14,833 nucleotides of DNA, from NCBI GenBank assembly GCA_905198475.1, contig CAJKCQ010000056.1, positions 1 through 14,833 on the forward strand, written 5' to 3'. Below are positions 1 to 6,253 of the stretch, one piece after another. The stretch's first letter is position 1. Each line of letters opens with the position of its first letter. Source of the DNA: an uncultured Sutterella sp. GTDB lineage: Bacteria > Pseudomonadota > Gammaproteobacteria > Burkholderiales > Burkholderiaceae_F. The translations under genes were made by a program, and so were the position numbers. The notes under the pieces were generated by a model. That model had not been told where the DNA came from, searched no databases, and saw nothing but the letters and a program-made list of their open reading frames with translations.

Positions 1-64
<64 letters not shown>

Positions 65-74
65 AACAAGGAAG

Positions 75-110
75 TCCTGAAGGGTCCGCAGATCCTTCAG
101 GATTTTTTTT
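75..110 (+). terminator. Intrinsic terminator of the tRNA-Ala transcript
   Basis: A perfect 9-bp stem, TCCTGAAGG (75-83) with CCTTCAGGA (94-102), is followed at once by eight T residues (103-110). The reverse strand has no T tract after the stem, so it should work only on the plus strand. It lies 10 bases after the tRNA CCA end. Confidence 0.93.
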
Positions 111-138
111 GCCTTCGACCCGGCCGGACGCGGGGTGC

Positions 139-174
139 AAAAAGGCCGCGCGTTCCTTCACGGGACGGCGGCCT
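139..174 (-). terminator. Intrinsic terminator downstream of the hpf-like gene
   Basis: Read on the minus strand, AGGCCGC (complement of 168-174) pairs with GCGGCCT (complement of 143-149). An inner helix continues the stem (GGGAC 162-166 with GTTCC 152-156 in plus-strand terms, one wobble). The stem runs into TTTTT on the minus strand, seen as AAAAA at 139-143. It lies about 50 bases after the stop of the minus-strand hpf-like gene. The converging tRNA and hpf-like transcripts therefore each have their own terminator. Confidence 0.8.
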
Positions 175-225
175 CGATGCGGCGGCCCGGACCGGGGGCC
201 GGGCGCTTGGTGAGGGTCGAAGACG

Positions 226-525
226 TCAGCGCTGACGGCGCTTGTCGGCCTCTTCGACGACGCCGCGGCGGACGGTGTCGAACGCGTCGTTGAGCGCGGC
301 CATCACGTCCTGGTTCGTGCGGGTGACGATCAGATTGCGGCCCGAGACCGTGAGGTCGATGCGGATCGTGAAGGCGCCCATCGTCTGGTGGCCTTCCTGA
401 GAGACGGTAACCTTGCAGGGCCCGAGCTGGTTGTCGAACTTGGTGAGTCCGGCGAGCTTCTCGTTCACGGCCGTTTCGACGGCGGGGGAGCGGTTGATGC
501 CATGAAAGATGATCTGAGCAGCCAT
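226..525 (-). CDS. Short HPF/RaiA-family ribosome-associated protein
   Basis: This 99-residue protein resembles the S30EA/HPF/RaiA (sigma-54 modulation) family. Members bind the decoding region of the small ribosomal subunit and help form inactive 70S or 100S ribosomes in stationary phase. The family pattern is visible: an N-terminal strand IIFHGINRS, a helix with VNEKLAGLTKFDNQL, a central strand pair including GAFTIRIDLTVSGRNLIV, and a final helix DVMAALNDAFDTVRR. It has only the short-form N-terminal domain and no C-terminal dimerisation domain. The end of the last helix recalls the Burkholderiales HPF-like variant with an RDAFDAARRQL-type motif. The ATG at 525 is preceded on the minus strand by GAGG at a suitable distance. 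The gene stands alone and does not sit next to rpoN, the usual hpf neighbour in enterobacteria. A 14-bp palindrome (224-237) covers its stop codon. I am confident of the family, but less sure whether it is the main HPF or a paralogue. Confidence 0.85.
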   Translation of the reverse strand: MAAQIIFHGINRSPAVETAVNEKLAGLTKFDNQLGPCKVTVSQEGHQTMGAFTIRIDLTVSGRNLIVTRTNQDVMAALNDAFDTVRRGVVEEADKRRQR

Positions 526-1121
526 AGGAACCTCGCTTTTTGTTGTTCTGAGCTGGTGAGAATTGCCGGAGGAAAACTTCCTTCGGTGTTCTTAAATCAA
601 AGTGTATCCGCTTCCGGGCCGGTTGGGGGCTCTGCGGCATCCGAATTTGTCCCAAGTCGCAAATGCCCCTAAAAGACGCGTTAGGGTGCTCCGCATCCAT
701 TAAAATACGCGCGCGTTCGAGACGGACCACGGCATGCGTCCTAGAGCACCGAAGTTCTCGAACGGCTTTCATCCGTCAGATTGAGAAAAGCCTGCGTCCC
801 CTGCGGGCGGCCCCCTCGCGGGCCGCTTTGGACGGGCGGACGCCCGGGCGAGCGTTCCATTTGCGAAAGATGCGTCCGGCCTCGAGGGACGCGCCGGGAG
901 TCGTCTCCCGACGCCGCCCTGAACGCGCCGGAATATGAATTGATTGGTGGGAGGCGGCGCACACGGCGCCGCACGCGTTCCTCCGGGCAGCCGGGGGGCG
1001 AAAAGACGACGAAGAAGGGGGCCTGAAGCGCCCCGAAAGCGCTCCGCCGCATGCCCGCCGCGGCTTCAAGCCGCGCGGTGCGGAGCGAAAGACAACATTT
1101 TTTAAGAAAGAGACAACAGAC
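526..1121. other. Intergenic stretch with hairpins, no convincing gene
   Basis: About 600 bases lie between the divergent hpf-like gene and the repeat-protein gene. Open frames here give Arg/Pro/Ser-rich translations with no family resemblance, and I read them as noise from the base composition. Part of the stretch near 595-710 is less GC-rich and probably holds the hpf promoter, but I found no box pair I trust. Further on there are hairpins: GCGGCCC (807-813) with GGGCCGC (820-826), enclosed by GCGTCC (794-799) with GGACGC (838-843); and CGCGGCT (1059-1065) with AGCCGCG (1069-1075), enclosed by CGCTCCG (1040-1046) with CGGAGCG (1081-1087). A T6 run (1098-1103) starts about ten bases after the last stem. 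That is too far for a normal terminator. These look like parts of a long 5' leader of the gene at 1122, or of an unannotated small RNA. I do not recognise RNase P RNA, SRP RNA, tmRNA or 6S RNA. Confidence 0.5.
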
Positions 1122-1901
1122 ATGTCCATGGATCGCAAGCCTTGGCAGGACAAGGGTCCGCGCCGCTCCTTTGGTGATGATGAACAGGGCGACCGCCGCG
1201 GCGGCCGCTTCGACCGCTTCGACCGTTCGGAACGCTCCGAGCGCTTCGAGCGTTCGGACCGCCGCGACTTCGGCGACAGGAAGCCCTTCGGCGAGCGCAA
1301 GCCCTTCGGTGAGCGCCGCGACTTCGGCGAACGCCGTGAGTTCGGCGACCGTCCGCGCTTCGAGCGCTCGGACCGCCGCGACTTCGGCGACAGGAAGCCC
1401 TTCGGCGAGCGCAAGCCTTTCGGCGAGCGCCGTGAGTTCGGTGATCGTCCGCGCTTCGACCGCAAGCCCGGCGGCCGCCGCTTCGAAGGCTCCCGCGGCC
1501 CGCGCGAGGACTTCGGCGTGCGCTCTGGCCCCCGCGCCCGCGCCTACGACACGCGCCGCTTCGCCGAGAGGAGCGAGTTCGCGCAGAACGCGATGGTGCG
1601 CATCGACAGCGACATCGCCGACTTCTTCGGCAGCCCCGAGGCGGTCAACCAGGCCCTGCGCCTTCTGATCGACGCCGCGCGCGTCGTGAAGCTCGACGCC
1701 GTCAAGCCCGCCGCTCCGGAAGCGGTCGAGCCTGAAGAGGCCGCGCAGATCTTCGGCGGCGACGTCGAGGAGGACGACGTCGAGGACGCCGTCTACGGCG
1801 ACGCCGCCGAGGCCGAGGAGGCCCCGGAAGCGGCCGGCGAGGAGAAGGCCGAGGAGAAGTTCGAAGAGAAGGCGCCCGAAGCCGCCGCGGAAGCGAAGTA
1901 A
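1122..1901 (+). CDS. Low-complexity Arg-rich FGER/FGDR-repeat protein with acidic tail
   Basis: I do not recognise a named family for this 259-residue protein. Residues 1-47 are rich in Arg, Asp and Ser. Residues 48-111 hold nine hexads of the form (R/K)(D/E/P)FG(E/D)R on a six-residue period, split into two long near-copies (42-79 and 80-111). Residues 112-153 are Arg/Gly-rich. A short ordered-looking segment (about 155-190) reads AMVRIDSDIADFFGSPEAVN and continues into a hydrophobic helix with ALRLLIDAARVV. Residues 200-259 are an Ala/Glu/Lys tail with strong negative charge. No signal peptide or membrane segment is visible. The basic repeats recall RGG-like RNA-binding tails, so a role in RNA or ribosome binding is possible, but this is inference. 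ATG 1122 is chosen over ATG 1128 because the purine-rich AAGAAAGAGA (1104-1113) sits at a suitable distance. The repeat-side composition differs from neighbouring genes, but the GC-rich codon use matches them. Confidence 0.8.
   Translation: MSMDRKPWQDKGPRRSFGDDEQGDRRGGRFDRFDRSERSERFERSDRRDFGDRKPFGERKPFGERRDFGERREFGDRPRFERSDRRDFGDRKPFGERKPFGERREFGDRPRFDRKPGGRRFEGSRGPREDFGVRSGPRARAYDTRRFAERSEFAQNAMVRIDSDIADFFGSPEAVNQALRLLIDAARVVKLDAVKPAAPEAVEPEEAAQIFGGDVEEDDVEDAVYGDAAEAEEAPEAAGEEKAEEKFEEKAPEAAAEAK
1245..1454 (+). repeat. In-frame tandem duplication within the repeat-protein gene
   Basis: Unit 1 (1245-1358, 38 codons) and unit 2 (1359-1454, 32 codons) are almost the same at DNA level over about 60 bases. 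Both carry the same rare AGG arginine codon in GACAGGAAG. Unit 2 lacks one hexad (six codons). Inside each unit the 18-base hexad itself repeats. The near-identity of synonymous positions points to a recent duplication, not to selection on protein sequence alone. Confidence 0.9.
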
Positions 1902-1976
1902 GCCGCTCCGCCTCTGCGGGATTCCCCTCAGCTCCGGCGACGCCGGACCTTAAGCCGGCCGCCGGAACGGATTCCC

Positions 1977-1982
1977 TAGAAT
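1977..1982 (+). promoter_or_regulatory. Candidate -10 element for glpK (TAGAAT)
   Basis: TAGAAT differs from TATAAT at one position. No good -35 box is present at 16-18 bases upstream, where the sequence is GCCGGC-like. If it is real, it would need an activator. Transcription would start near 1989, so the downstream hairpin-T tract (2016-2041) would lie inside the glpK leader. This is a weak call made mainly because glpK needs some promoter upstream of that terminator. Confidence 0.25.
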
Positions 1983-2015
1983 GAAGACGGACGGAACTCC
2001 GCCTTCGAAGAAGAA

Positions 2016-2041
2016 GCCCCGGAAGATTCCGGGGCTTTTTT
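2016..2041 (+). terminator. Intrinsic terminator just upstream of glpK (terminator or attenuator)
   Basis: GCCCCGGA (2016-2023) and TCCGGGGC (2028-2035) form a perfect 8-bp stem with an AGAT loop, followed by six T residues (2036-2041). It may simply end the repeat-protein transcript. However, the glpK ATG follows after only 23 bases, which is too little for a full promoter. Either the glpK promoter overlaps the terminator, or glpK is read through it, as in leader attenuation. Confidence 0.88.
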
Positions 2042-2064
2042 ATGAACCGCTCTGGCGGCCTCTC

Positions 2065-3567
2065 ATGCAGCAGTACATCCTTGCGCTCGATCAGGGTACT
2101 ACGAGCTCGCGCGCGCTCATCTTCGACCGCTCGGGCGACGCCGTCGCGCTCGCGCAGCGCGAGATCACGCAGCGCTATCCGCGCCCGGGTTGGGTCGAGC
2201 ACGATCCGGTCGAGATCTGGGAGAGCCAGCTCGCCGTCGCCCGCGAGGCGCTCCGCCGCGCCGGGCTCTGCGCGGCGGACCTCGCCGCCGTTGCGATCGC
2301 CAACCAGCGCGAAACGACCGTGGTCTGGGACCGCCTGACGGGCGAGCCCGTCGCGCCCGCCCTCGTCTGGCAGGACCGGCGCACGAAGGCGCGCGTCGAG
2401 GCGCTCGAGGCCGAGGGGCTCGAACCCCTCGTCGCCGGCAAGACCGGCCTGCGGCTCGACCCCTACTTCTCCGCAACGAAGATCGGCTGGATCCTCGACC
2501 ACGTGCCGGGCGCGCGGCGCCGCGCCGAGTGCGGAGAGCTCCTCTTCGGCACCGTGGACGCGTGGTTGCTCTGGAAGCTCACGAAGGGCGCGGTGCACGC
2601 GACCGACGTCACGAACGCCTCGAGGACGCTGCTCTGCGACCTACGCTTGGGCCAGTGGGACGACGAGCTGCTCGCGCTCTTCGGCATTCCGCCGGCGATG
2701 CTGCCGCAGATCGTGCCGAGCTCCGGCGCGGCCGCCCTCACCGATCCGGAGTGGTTCGGCGGGGTGGTGCCCGTGACGGGCATTGCGGGCGACCAGCAGG
2801 CGGCGGCCTTCGGCGAGGCGTGCTTCACCCCCGGCACCGTCAAGAACACCTACGGCACGGGTGGGTTCCTGCTGATGAACATCGGCGCGGAGCCGCGTCC
2901 GAGCGTGAGCCGCCTGATCACCACCGCGGCCTTCCGGCTCGAAGGGCGGCGCCCCGCCTATGCGCTCGAAGGGAGCGTCTTCGTCGCGGGCGCGGTCGTG
3001 CAGTGGCTGCGCGACGAAATGGGGTTCGTGCGCACGTCGGCCGAGATCGAGCCGCTCGCGAGAAGCGTCCCCGACACGGGCGGCGTCTACTTCGTCCCCG
3101 CCTTCGCGGGGCTCGGCGCCCCGCACTGGGATCCGGACGCCCGCGGCTGCCTCATCGGCCTCACGCGCGGCACGAAGCGCGCGCACATCGTCCGCGCCGC
3201 CCTCGAGGCGATCGCCTTCCAGAGCGCCGAGGTGCTCGATGCGATGGCGCGCGACGCCACGCACCCGGTGACGGAGCTGCGCGCCGACGGCGGCGCCTCG
3301 CGCAACGATCTGCTCATGCAGTTCCAGGCGGACATTACGGGCGTGCCGGTGATCCGGCCCGCCCAGACGGAAACCACGGCCTTGGGCGCGGCGTACCTCG
3401 CCGGGCTCGCCTGCGGGTTCTGGTCGGACACGGAGGAGATCGCCTCGCTCTGGCGCGCCGAACGCGTCTTCGAGCCGGCGATGTCGGCCGACCGGAGAGG
3501 ATTTTTGATGAACCAATGGGCGCGCGCCGTGAGCCGCGCCCGCAAATGGAATATTGATCATGACTGA
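2065..3567 (+). CDS. glpK: Glycerol kinase
   Basis: GlpK phosphorylates glycerol with ATP to give sn-glycerol 3-phosphate in the cytoplasm. It belongs to the FGGY sugar-kinase family. The 500-residue length is typical. Visible marks are the N-terminal phosphate-binding LALDQGTTSSRALIFD (6-21), ANQRETTVVWDR (79-90), the substrate region around GWVEHDP (42-48), the catalytic Asp in GIAGDQQAAAFGE (Asp243), YGTGGFLLMN (263-272), and ELRADGGASRNDLLMQFQAD (404-423) in the ATP-binding half. The frame is open from 1981. I start it at ATG 2065 because the family N-terminus begins there (MQQYILALDQ) and because the upstream part encodes a terminator. The ribosome site is weak (GGCGG, 2054-2058). The loop before GIAGDQQ lacks the GKGGTR-type residues that bind fructose-1,6-bisphosphate in the E. 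coli enzyme. The E. coli IIA-Glc contact near the C-terminus is not recognisable either. The stop overlaps the glpD start by 8 bases, so the two are translated as a pair. No glpF or glpR is in the window. Confidence 0.97.
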   Translation: MQQYILALDQGTTSSRALIFDRSGDAVALAQREITQRYPRPGWVEHDPVEIWESQLAVAREALRRAGLCAADLAAVAIANQRETTVVWDRLTGEPVAPALVWQDRRTKARVEALEAEGLEPLVAGKTGLRLDPYFSATKIGWILDHVPGARRRAECGELLFGTVDAWLLWKLTKGAVHATDVTNASRTLLCDLRLGQWDDELLALFGIPPAMLPQIVPSSGAAALTDPEWFGGVVPVTGIAGDQQAAAFGEACFTPGTVKNTYGTGGFLLMNIGAEPRPSVSRLITTAAFRLEGRRPAYALEGSVFVAGAVVQWLRDEMGFVRTSAEIEPLARSVPDTGGVYFVPAFAGLGAPHWDPDARGCLIGLTRGTKRAHIVRAALEAIAFQSAEVLDAMARDATHPVTELRADGGASRNDLLMQFQADITGVPVIRPAQTETTALGAAYLAGLACGFWSDTEEIASLWRAERVFEPAMSADRRGFLMNQWARAVSRARKWNIDHD

Positions 3568-5452
3568 TGCTGGCAAGACGACTGCGGCCGAAGCCGCAAC
3601 GAAGCCCCTTCTTCCCCTTGACCGCGCGGAGATGATCGCGCGCGTGAAGGCGGACCCCGTCTGGGACGTGGTCGTGATCGGCGCGGGCGCGACGGGCGCC
3701 GGGATCGCCGTGGACGCCGCCTCGCGCGGCCTCTCGACCCTGATCCTCGACGCGCAGGACTTCTCCGCGGGCACCTCCTCGCGCTCGACGAAGCTCATCC
3801 ACGGCGGCGTGCGCTACATGAAGAACCCCCGCGACTGGGGGCTCGTCTGCGAAGCGCTCCATGAGCGCAAGATCCTCATCGAGAACGCCCCGCACCTCGT
3901 GCACGCCGAACCCTTCGTGCTGCCGTGCTTCAAGAAGTACGAGCGCGAGATCTACACGGTCGGGCTTGGGATCTACGCGGCGATGGCCGGCAAGGCCTCG
4001 CTCGGGCGCACGCGCGCCCTGAAGCCCGCCGAGGCCGCGGCGCGCCTGCCCGGCGTGAAGACCGAGGGGCTTCTCGGCGGGGTCGAGTTCTACGACGCGC
4101 AGTTCGACGACGCGCGCCTCAACGTTGCGCTCATCCGCACGGCGCACCGCGAAGGCGCGGCCTGCCTCAACTACTTCCCCGTCACCGCGGTCGAGCGCGA
4201 CCGCGGCCTCATCCAGTCGATCACGGCGACCGACGCCGAGACGGGCGAGACGCACCGCATCCGCGCGCGGTGCTACTTCAACTGCTCGGGCGTGTGGACC
4301 GACGCCGTGCGCCGCCTCGTGGACCCCAACGCCGCCTCGATCCTGCGCTGCTCGCGCGGCTCGCACGTGCTCCTCGAGCGCGAGTTCCTCCCGGGCGAGG
4401 CGGGCATGCTTATCCCGAAGACCCGCGACGGCCGCGTGCTCTTCTGCATCCCCTGGCACGACATGACGCTCGTCGGCACGACCGACGTCGAGCAGCGCGA
4501 GCCCGACATGCATCCCGAAGCCTCCGAAGAGGAGATCGCCTTCATCCTCGAGACCGCCTCGGGGTACCTCGCCCGCCCGGTGACGCGCGCCGACGTCCGC
4601 GCGTCCTTCGCGGGGCTGCGCCCCCTGCTGCGCGCGCCCGAGAGCGCGGACGGCTCGACCGCCAAGGCCTCGCGCGAACACGCCGTCATCCCCGAGTTCG
4701 GCAACATGATCACGGTCGCGGGCGGCAAGTGGACGAGCTACCGCCGCATGGCCGAGGACGCGATGCTCGAGGCGACGACGAGCCACCTCGTCAAGCCGCG
4801 CCTGTGCGTCACGAAGACCCTCCCGATCGCCGACGATCCGGTCTACGGCGCCGCGCGCGTCGAGAAGATCGAGAAGGCCGCGGCCATGGGGCCGGGCGCC
4901 GACGCCGAAGTGGTCGAATACGCGCTCTGGTCGCGCGACAACGAAGGCGCCCGCACGGCCGAGGACGTGCTCTACCGCCGTCTGCGCCTCGGACAGATGA
5001 ACGCCGAGCGCACGGCGAAGCTCATGCCGATCGTCGCGGCCGCCCTTGCGGGCGAGCCCTACGAGCTCGAGCCCGTGCCGGCGCCCGAACCCGTGGTCGA
5101 GGTCCCGGCCGAACCGACTCCCGCGCCTGCGCCCACCCCCGCGCCCGTCGAGGTCGCGTCCGCTCCTGAAGCCCCCAAGGCGGAGGCCGAAGGCGTCGCC
5201 GAGCCGGCGTCCGCCGTCCGTCCTGAAGCCGCCGAAGCGCCCGTGAAGACGCAGGAGGCCGGCGGGGAGGAGAAGTCCGAAGAGCCCGCGCAGACCCCCG
5301 CGGCGAAGCCCGTCGAGGATGCGGGCGAGCCCGATCCGGCCGAGATGACCGCCGCCCTCGAGCGCGCCGTCGAGAAGGCCGCGGCCGAACTCCCGGAGAC
5401 GGGGCTTGATGCCCCCGCCGGGGAGAAGGCGCAGCCGGAAAATAAGGCGTAA
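3560..5452 (+). CDS. glpD: FAD-dependent glycerol-3-phosphate dehydrogenase with long acidic C-terminal tail
   Basis: GlpD oxidises glycerol 3-phosphate to dihydroxyacetone phosphate and passes electrons to the quinone pool. It is a peripheral inner-membrane enzyme. The FAD Rossmann motif lies at 36-64 (VVVIGAGATGAGIAVDAASRG), followed by the family signature STKLIHGGVRYM (76-87), CSGVWTDAV (242-250), a PWHDMTLVGTTD segment (298-309), AGGKWTSYRRMAEDAM (387-402), and the C-terminal helical domain ending near residue 497. Residues 500-630 are an added tail rich in Pro, Ala and Glu, with a TonB-like Pro linker (507-530) and an acidic part. Ordinary GlpD is about 500 residues long. The tail keeps the same codon style as the body and ends in a normal stop, so it is not an obvious frameshift. 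ATG 3560 is preferred to the in-frame TTG at 3554. It overlaps the glpK end (ATGACTGA), which implies translational coupling. Confidence 0.96.
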   Translation: MTDAGKTTAAEAATKPLLPLDRAEMIARVKADPVWDVVVIGAGATGAGIAVDAASRGLSTLILDAQDFSAGTSSRSTKLIHGGVRYMKNPRDWGLVCEALHERKILIENAPHLVHAEPFVLPCFKKYEREIYTVGLGIYAAMAGKASLGRTRALKPAEAAARLPGVKTEGLLGGVEFYDAQFDDARLNVALIRTAHREGAACLNYFPVTAVERDRGLIQSITATDAETGETHRIRARCYFNCSGVWTDAVRRLVDPNAASILRCSRGSHVLLEREFLPGEAGMLIPKTRDGRVLFCIPWHDMTLVGTTDVEQREPDMHPEASEEEIAFILETASGYLARPVTRADVRASFAGLRPLLRAPESADGSTAKASREHAVIPEFGNMITVAGGKWTSYRRMAEDAMLEATTSHLVKPRLCVTKTLPIADDPVYGAARVEKIEKAAAMGPGADAEVVEYALWSRDNEGARTAEDVLYRRLRLGQMNAERTAKLMPIVAAALAGEPYELEPVPAPEPVVEVPAEPTPAPAPTPAPVEVASAPEAPKAEAEGVAEPASAVRPEAAEAPVKTQEAGGEEKSEEPAQTPAAKPVEDAGEPDPAEMTAALERAVEKAAAELPETGLDAPAGEKAQPENKA

Positions 5453-5517
5453 TCTGCACGCGCGGTGCCGCGCCGGACCGGGGCCCCCGCGCCGGTGCAC
5501 CGCACGCATTCCAAACC

Positions 5518-5547
5518 AGAGGCCCGGTTCGTTCGGGCTTCTCTTTT
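5518..5547 (+). terminator. Probable intrinsic terminator after glpKD, just before marC
   Basis: AGAGGCCCG (5518-5526) pairs with CGGGCTTCT (5534-5542), with one G-T wobble and a 7-base loop. A T-rich tract, interrupted by C, follows (5539-5547). It ends about 15 bases before the marC start codon, so, as at glpK, the terminator sits almost on the next gene. Because the T tract is broken, termination may be partial. Confidence 0.6.
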
Positions 5548-5562
5548 CTCTCGGAGCGACGC

Positions 5563-6174
5563 ATGGAATACAGCTTCTGGGGCGGCCTCATGCTGATGGT
5601 GCTGATGGCCGACCCGCTCGGCAACATCCCGATCACGATCTCGTGCATGAAGAGCGTGCCGAACAACCGGCGCGTGCGCGTGCTGCTGCGCGAGTGCACG
5701 ATCGCCATGGGGCTGCTGCTCCTTGCGATGTTCTTCGGCAAGCCCTTCCTCGCGGCGATCGGACTCTCCGACGCGGCTCTCTCGATCGGCGGCTCGGTGA
5801 TCGTGATGCTCATGGCGATCCGCATGGTCTTTCCGACGAAGGAGGGCGTCTTCGGCGACACCCCGGGCGGCGAACCCTACATCGTGCCGATCGCCATTCC
5901 CGCGATCGCAGGCCCCTCGACGCTCGCGACGATCATGATGCTCGCGGCGAGTCAGCCCGGGCGCCTTCTCGAGTGGGGCGCCGTCGTGGTGATCACCTGC
6001 GCGGTGAGCTTCGCCGTGCTCGCTTCGGCCGACTGGCTCGAACGTCACATGGGCTCGAAGCTCACGCTCGCCTTCGAGCGCCTGACGGGGCTGCTCCTCG
6101 CGATGATGGCGACGCAGATGTTCCTCTCCGGGCTCGGCTCCTACCTCTCGAGCCTCCCGCGCCCCGGCCTCTGA
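5563..6174 (+). CDS. MarC/UPF0056-family integral membrane protein
   Basis: This 203-residue protein is strongly hydrophobic, with about six membrane-spanning segments. It starts with FWGGLMLMVLMADPLGNIPI, which is the family's first helix and its conserved DPLGN-type motif. A second hallmark is IVPIAIPAIAGPSTLATIMM (residues 107-126), with the conserved P(A/L)xAGPST pattern. Length and layout match the family of E. coli YchE, YhgN and MarC, whose transport substrate is not established. MarC was once linked to antibiotic resistance, but that link was not upheld, so no resistance role is claimed. ATG 5563 has GGAG (5552-5555) at a good distance. It follows glpD on the same strand after a probable terminator. 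It may be read through from glpKD or have its own promoter, and I see no clear one. Confidence 0.92.
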   Translation: MEYSFWGGLMLMVLMADPLGNIPITISCMKSVPNNRRVRVLLRECTIAMGLLLLAMFFGKPFLAAIGLSDAALSIGGSVIVMLMAIRMVFPTKEGVFGDTPGGEPYIVPIAIPAIAGPSTLATIMMLAASQPGRLLEWGAVVVITCAVSFAVLASADWLERHMGSKLTLAFERLTGLLLAMMATQMFLSGLGSYLSSLPRPGL

Positions 6175-6218
6175 CCTCCGGCCGGCGAAAAACGCCCGAA
6201 AAAACCACGCGCTTCGAG

Positions 6219-6247
6219 TGGACAGAGCCTTTTCGATTGAGTAAAAT
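6219..6247 (+). promoter_or_regulatory. Sigma70-type promoter of rplM-rpsI
   Basis: TGGACA (6219-6224) and TAAAAT (6242-6247) each differ from the consensus at one position, and the spacer is exactly 17 bases. Transcription should start near 6254. This is the best promoter match in the window, as expected for a ribosomal-protein operon. It would make a leader of about 240 bases before the rplM start codon. Confidence 0.75.
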
Positions 6248-6253
6248 CCGCTC

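Noticed and set aside
158..772. Minus-strand 204-codon frame across the hpf-like gene
   Set aside because: It overlaps the clear HPF-family gene in another frame and has no domain.
1245..1454. CRISPR-like repeat pattern
   Set aside because: Repeats are in coding frame, directly adjacent and without unique spacers; no cas gene is present.
776..1465. Minus-strand frame with repeated SPK/RSE-rich segments, opposite the repeat-protein gene
   Set aside because: Its repeats are the reverse-complement reading of the FGER/FGDR array, and the upstream part is random-looking.
1981..2064. Longer glpK reading from ATG 1981 (28 extra residues)
   Set aside because: This stretch encodes an intrinsic terminator (2016-2041), and the family N-terminus begins at 2065.
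3554..3559. TTG 3554 as glpD start
   Set aside because: ATG 3560 is two codons on and makes a typical overlapping stop-start with glpK. TTG is less likely.
3335..5509. Long minus-strand open frame (724 codons) opposite glpK-glpD
   Set aside because: A shadow of GC-rich coding on the plus strand, Arg/Gly/Leu-rich with no family likeness.
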